Source: Actinomycetes bacterium (lineage in GTDB: Bacteria; Actinomycetota; Coriobacteriia; Coriobacteriales; Eggerthellaceae). From it: a stretch of DNA of 64,000 bases. How positions within the stretch are numbered: the stretch's first letter is position 1; each line of letters starts with the position of its first letter. Location of the stretch: positions 170,767 to 234,766 of the forward strand of contig JAEXAI010000002.1 in the NCBI GenBank assembly GCA_023394615.1. The letters run 5' to 3'. The notes under the pieces were generated by a model that did no database searches, was not told the DNA's origin, and saw nothing but the letters and a program-made list of their open reading frames with translations. Shown here in pieces: positions 62,301 to 64,000 of this stretch. Made by a program: the position numbers and the translations under genes.

Positions 62301-64000
62301 AAGGCCAACACCTACAAGGTGCGTTTCGACGCCAACGGCGGCGCGGGCACAACCATGCCTGACCAGCAGATGGCATACGACGGGGGGTCGGCGGAACTCG
62401 CCAAGAACACGTACACCCGCACCGATCACGCCTTCATGGGCTGGTCGACTGACGGGGATTCCACGACGGCCGAGTACGTCGATGGGCAGCAGGTGGCCAA
62501 CCTCACATCCGAGGCAAACGGCATCGTCAACCTCTACGCGGTGTGGTCCGGGGTGTCCGCCTCCATCGCCTACGTGCCGTCGGTCGCGGGCAAGGCGACG
62601 GTGAGCCCCGCCGCGCAGGTGGCAGGCGCATCTGCGCCTGCGACGGGCGCGACCGCGCGCGCTGCGTTAGGCTACCATTTCGTCAACTGGACGAACGACC
62701 TGGACGCAACCGTGGCGGCCGACCCCGTGCTCTCGGCTGAGACCGTCGATGCCGTGGCGCACAAGGGCGGCGTCTACGCGGACACGACGTTCACCGCCAA
62801 CATACAGGCCAACACCTATACCGTCGAGTACAACGCCAACGGTGCCGAGGGCTCCATGGAATCGCAGCGCATGACCTACGACCAGGCTGCGAATCTTGCA
62901 GACAACGGCTTCACCGCTTCATCCGGTTACTCCTTCGCCGGCTGGAACACGGAAGAGGGCGGATCCGGCACGTCGTATGCAGACTGCGCCAAGGTCTCCA
63001 ACCTCACGGCCGCGCAGAACGGCACGGTTACGCTCTGGGCCCAGTGGGAGCAGGACGCCTACAACGTATCGTGGGATGCGAACGACCCCGACTCCTCCTA
63101 TGACGCAATAGAGGCGCCGACCGCTGTGCAAGCAACCTACGGTTCCTACGTCACTGTCCCCGGCATGCAGAAGAAGGGCTACGCGCTCGAGGGCTTCTAC
63201 ACCGACGAGGCGCTCACCGACCGGTGGGACTTCGCCTCCGATACGGTCACGGGTGACATGACGCTCTACGCGAAATGGGCACCAGCCCAAGATACCGGCT
63301 ATGCCATCGAGTTCTACCGCAGCACCGACGGCGGTAGCGCGTATAACCAGGTCCCCGAAGACGTGCTGGCCCTTTCCGCCGTGACGGGCTCCGCCGTGGA
63401 CGTGGCGGGCTACGCCGACAGGTACACGGGCTGCACCTACTCGCACGCCGCATACGCCGACAGCGCGACGACGGCCGCATCCGATGCGTTGGTGAAGGGC
63501 GACGGATCGCTCGTCGTGCGCCTGTACTACATCGCGAACGCATACACGGTCGCCTTCGACGCCAACGGCGGCGCGGGTGCCATGGCTGGGCGGTCCATGG
63601 TCTACGGGGTCGCGGCGAGCCTTCCCCCTTGCGCTTTCACGCGGGCGGACCACCCGTTCATCAGCTGGAACACCGAGCGCGACGGATCCGGCACCACCTA
63701 CATCGACGCCGCGAGCGTGAAGAGCCTTTCCGACAGGCAGGGCGCGACGGTCACCCTCTACGCGCAGTGGAGCGAGGTCGAGCGGGCCACGATAACCTAC
63801 GTTGCCGCGAATGCGGCAATGGGCGTGGTCTCCCCGGCCTCAGAGCGGCTGCTGCCGCTGACGGGCACCGCGAAGGGGTCCACTGCCACGGCGAAGGACG
63901 GCTACCACTTCACGGGATGGGCCGACGCCTCGGGCGCTCTTGTCTCGGCCGATGCGAAACTGGTCCTGGCGAAGCCCCAGGGAGGTTTCGCCAGCACGAC
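56319..64000 (+). CDS. Giant surface protein with GIGSG-type turns and many InlB B-repeats (3' end beyond the window)
   Basis: The frame is open from ATG 56319 (AGGGTGG site) to the window edge, at least 2,560 residues. Order: signal peptide (1-26), Ser/Thr/Ala-rich region (to about 140), a carbohydrate-binding-like beta domain (to about 265), about 16 'GxVxAxGGxxGAGIGSG' repeats (about 265-805) suggesting a beta-helix, a spacer, then well over a dozen Listeria-Bacteroides (InlB B-like) repeats with 'FNANGGTGTM' openings, 'GYTFAGWNT' cores and 'VTLYAQW' ends. It is probably a cell-wall adhesin whose anchor lies beyond the window. Codon third positions are very GC-rich in the repeats. Confidence 0.9.
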   Translation, partial: MGNRILSVVLCFALFPMQIPLTAFASETAPSPAIATSNETSAGIGSTAGSEPGATGELGTLEKTTTTGDSAESDVDDPTAAGSDTDGAAGDDAASAVTDSASGSSAPTATSTTGTSTSASEPASAATSAADPALAAQDEAPAITVQGDKTISIEDADGGRQKISGQGDDVYVTAGTSITLTTGENKNVDSHIVVKATGKVNLIFKSLDLRCDDGSPLEIFGDNEDHDVTISLWDTSGASKCYSSGLNRPGISVPKTAVLTIQNYSYSITGSLEATGDKGAAGIGGEKGHGCGNISILSGTVTATGGSNGAGIGSGDGAGAMGTIYIKGGDVTATGGDEAAGIGSGNDATHPGKITIDGGNVTASCSGAYGAGIGGGDKTGGGTVTINGGTVNATGGSGGAGIGSGDGGGDTGSGKVTINGGTVTATGGDEAAGIGSGNEAGRTDEITITGGSVQASCGALKWHQKETIYGVMIDDTTYSQYAESDYGAGIGGGDQCDGGTVSITGGYVSSYGGTRAAGIGGGDKGDGGDVSIRGGANVTAQGGKEAAGIGSGNEASSSGKVVISDGEVLAASGSHAALYKDGDGGSPYGQEGAGIGGGDEVSGADVTISGGTVKASGGAFGAGIGGGEHATGGTCTITGGSVMAWGAAGAGIGGGKGASADSVTISGGYVQAMSTYSGAGIGGGEGSSVKQGIRISGGIVIARGGSTKYVLGGGAGIGGGNGGGAGGGVEITGGTVNAYGATSSNYGGGGAGIGGGYEGRSGVQYIKGGTVYAVAGGGAAGIGNGGNCSTIAKEDLLEITGGTVLACDGTSDAESVTHQPTNGTSNVYRYLVTLDGTADGTSFENAVLKKSDGTVISGYGTNDILTMQANRRDGDGSLYLYLPHDAGATSADLGTVTNADNVVYSKSADDSHFYELPAITVHYNANGGNGTMVDGTLRSSDHLAKHTFTKKYYTFMGWSTSPSSTVAEYADEALAVDVLGNDQSQTEITLYAVWKESSEKLWYSAEDSSMGTVSPTSESIDLTDFTPNGSTATARDGYHFSMWVNSKGQLASTDSHYAPPNVWYAAWSSYSFTAEFQPNVYSVTFYINNGSELALQQTGIEYGNTVTLRKNTYARDGYTFTGWNTSEDGTGTAYTDEASVKNLTTKDGGTVYLYAQWKPNSHACSFTLNDPDATYDALPASTSQEAAFDSLLTEPSVSKKGYVLEGFYTDEVLTQKWDFATDKMPDANVDLYAKWDPAQDSAYTVEFWRSLDGGSTYRQVVSDTLAGAAATASSVDATASAYVGKYEGFTLQAGKTAYADSAHEASTRPLVVKGDGSLVMRLYFDANTYTVRFDDGVEDGGVSGTMADQKMTYGTAGTLAVNTFSRAGYRFLGWKVAGSDPARFLADKAPVADLTTVDDAVVTLTAMWEAYPDAVLSYNAADPAQGTVTRAVDKLARGVGAQDSPGTVTATAKSGYRFTGWTLYGSTVVVSADAELTQDDMKETSAWSGDRYVTTAFVAGFAPNAYAVEFNANGGTGTMTAQQMTYGTPTALTASSFTRTGYSFAGWNTQDDGGGISYADAASVKNLAASGSIILYAQWTADLVVSYAADDAAHGSVTIGSESVKSGENAIGSTAQAAEGYRFVKWVDKDGNVASDEAAFAPAGVAASAAYTAVFDANTYTVSFANGADDATGGMPGQQMTYGTAGTLTANGFSRAGYRFLGWQVSGSDPARFLADGASVTDLTTSGSITLTAMWEAYPDAVLSYNAADPAQGSVDRAMDKLARGVGAQDSPGTVTATAKSGYHSTGWTVHGTNPAIEASADAELIQAEIKKTSAWSGDRYVTTAFVAGFAPNAYAVEFNANGGTGTMTAQQMTYGTPTAFTVNAFTRTGYTFAGWNTAADGKGTLYGNGAEALNLATGETGHESVTLYAQWAPNPYTVRFNANGGAGTMSVQEIVYDTKANLNSNLFSRTGYTFKGWNTAADGGGTSFAAGAQVSNLGTGQAGDASVTLYAQWKANTYKVRFDANGGAGTTMPDQQMAYDGGSAELAKNTYTRTDHAFMGWSTDGDSTTAEYVDGQQVANLTSEANGIVNLYAVWSGVSASIAYVPSVAGKATVSPAAQVAGASAPATGATARAALGYHFVNWTNDLDATVAADPVLSAETVDAVAHKGGVYADTTFTANIQANTYTVEYNANGAEGSMESQRMTYDQAANLADNGFTASSGYSFAGWNTEEGGSGTSYADCAKVSNLTAAQNGTVTLWAQWEQDAYNVSWDANDPDSSYDAIEAPTAVQATYGSYVTVPGMQKKGYALEGFYTDEALTDRWDFASDTVTGDMTLYAKWAPAQDTGYAIEFYRSTDGGSAYNQVPEDVLALSAVTGSAVDVAGYADRYTGCTYSHAAYADSATTAASDALVKGDGSLVVRLYYIANAYTVAFDANGGAGAMAGRSMVYGVAASLPPCAFTRADHPFISWNTERDGSGTTYIDAASVKSLSDRQGATVTLYAQWSEVERATITYVAANAAMGVVSPASERLLPLTGTAKGSTATAKDGYHFTGWADASGALVSADAKLVLAKPQGGFAST
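57110..58730 (+). repeat. About 16 degenerate GAGIGSG-type repeats in the giant surface protein
   Basis: Each unit is about 30-40 residues with a 'GGTVTATGG' strand and a 'GAGIGSG' or 'AAGIGGG' turn. The regular spacing fits a right-handed beta-helix. Confidence 0.8.
60295..61870 (+). repeat. Long super-repeat within the InlB B-repeat region
   Basis: The block containing WEAYPDAVLSYNAADPAQG and DKLARGVGAQDSPGTVTATA occurs near 60540 and again near 61520, about 981 bp (327 codons) apart. Flanking repeats such as AFVAGFAPNAYAVEFNANGG are also nearly identical in both copies. Confidence 0.8.

Noticed and set aside
61119..62429. A 436-codon open frame on the minus strand
   Set aside because: It mirrors the GC-rich codon pattern of the giant surface-protein gene on the other strand; it has no ribosome-binding site and no family features. 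Other minus-strand frames from 56.6 to 63.6 kb were rejected for the same reason.

Overview
The window looks like chromosomal DNA from an anaerobic actinobacterium of the Coriobacteriia, most likely family Eggerthellaceae (Slackia/Eggerthella-like). I infer this from gene content, not from a marker gene. The pointers are a LuxR regulator with a multi-membrane-span sensor, a TAT-exported flavoprotein paired with a membrane multiheme cytochrome c, several metal-uptake systems, a glycyl radical enzyme, and very large surface proteins with InlB/Listeria-Bacteroides repeats. No rRNA, tRNA, CRISPR array or intact transposase was seen. Base composition is moderately GC-rich, richest in the last 4 kb and lowest in the intergenic DNA around 37.8-38.4 kb.

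Layout. 0-10 kb: a flavin-reductase-like protein, an alpha/beta hydrolase, a TetR regulator divergent from a membrane protein, the LuxR sensor-regulator divergent from a flavoprotein-cytochrome respiratory pair, and a 5'-nucleotidase gene broken by one frameshift. 10-21 kb: a metal block with a cobalt ECF transporter (CbiMN, CbiQ, CbiO), a DUF364-like protein, a HemN-like radical SAM protein, and a FecBCD-type ABC importer co-transcribed with a SAM methyltransferase and a MoeA homologue, which suggests molybdate or tungstate uptake. 21-26 kb: small genes and decayed genes. 25.6-34.2 kb: a Cys-rich Crp/Fnr regulator and a second FecBCD-type system, followed by an unusual cytosolic trio: a solute-binding-like protein without signal peptide, a HypB/UreG-like GTPase and a stand-alone ABC ATPase. 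34.9-37.8 kb: two alpha/beta hydrolases and a LysR regulator. 38.4-44.3 kb: a glycyl radical operon (DASS transporter, an enzyme carrying the isethionate sulfite-lyase residue pattern, its activase, and an amidohydrolase-fold protein that has lost most metal ligands). 44.6-56 kb: an AEC permease, a DUF3516-type helicase, a Fic protein downstream of an anchored surface protein, an alpha/beta hydrolase, a flavodoxin and an M3 peptidase. 56.3 kb to the end: the first 2,560 codons of a giant surface protein that runs off the window.

How the genes fit together. The theme is anaerobic energy metabolism that depends on metals and radicals. Two related ABC importers and a cobalt ECF system supply metals. 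The cytosolic trio may deliver one of them to an enzyme. The flavoprotein-cytochrome pair would pass electrons to an external acceptor. The glycyl radical operon would import a sulfonate and release sulfite from it. The sulfite and acetaldehyde handling enzymes are not in this window.

Two repeat families stand out. One is a 213-bp non-coding element present twice in opposite orientation, each copy just downstream of one FecBCD cluster. The other is a set of short GTGTCAAA...TTTGACAC palindromes at eight or so gene ends, some of which supply the last codons and the stop of the neighbouring gene.
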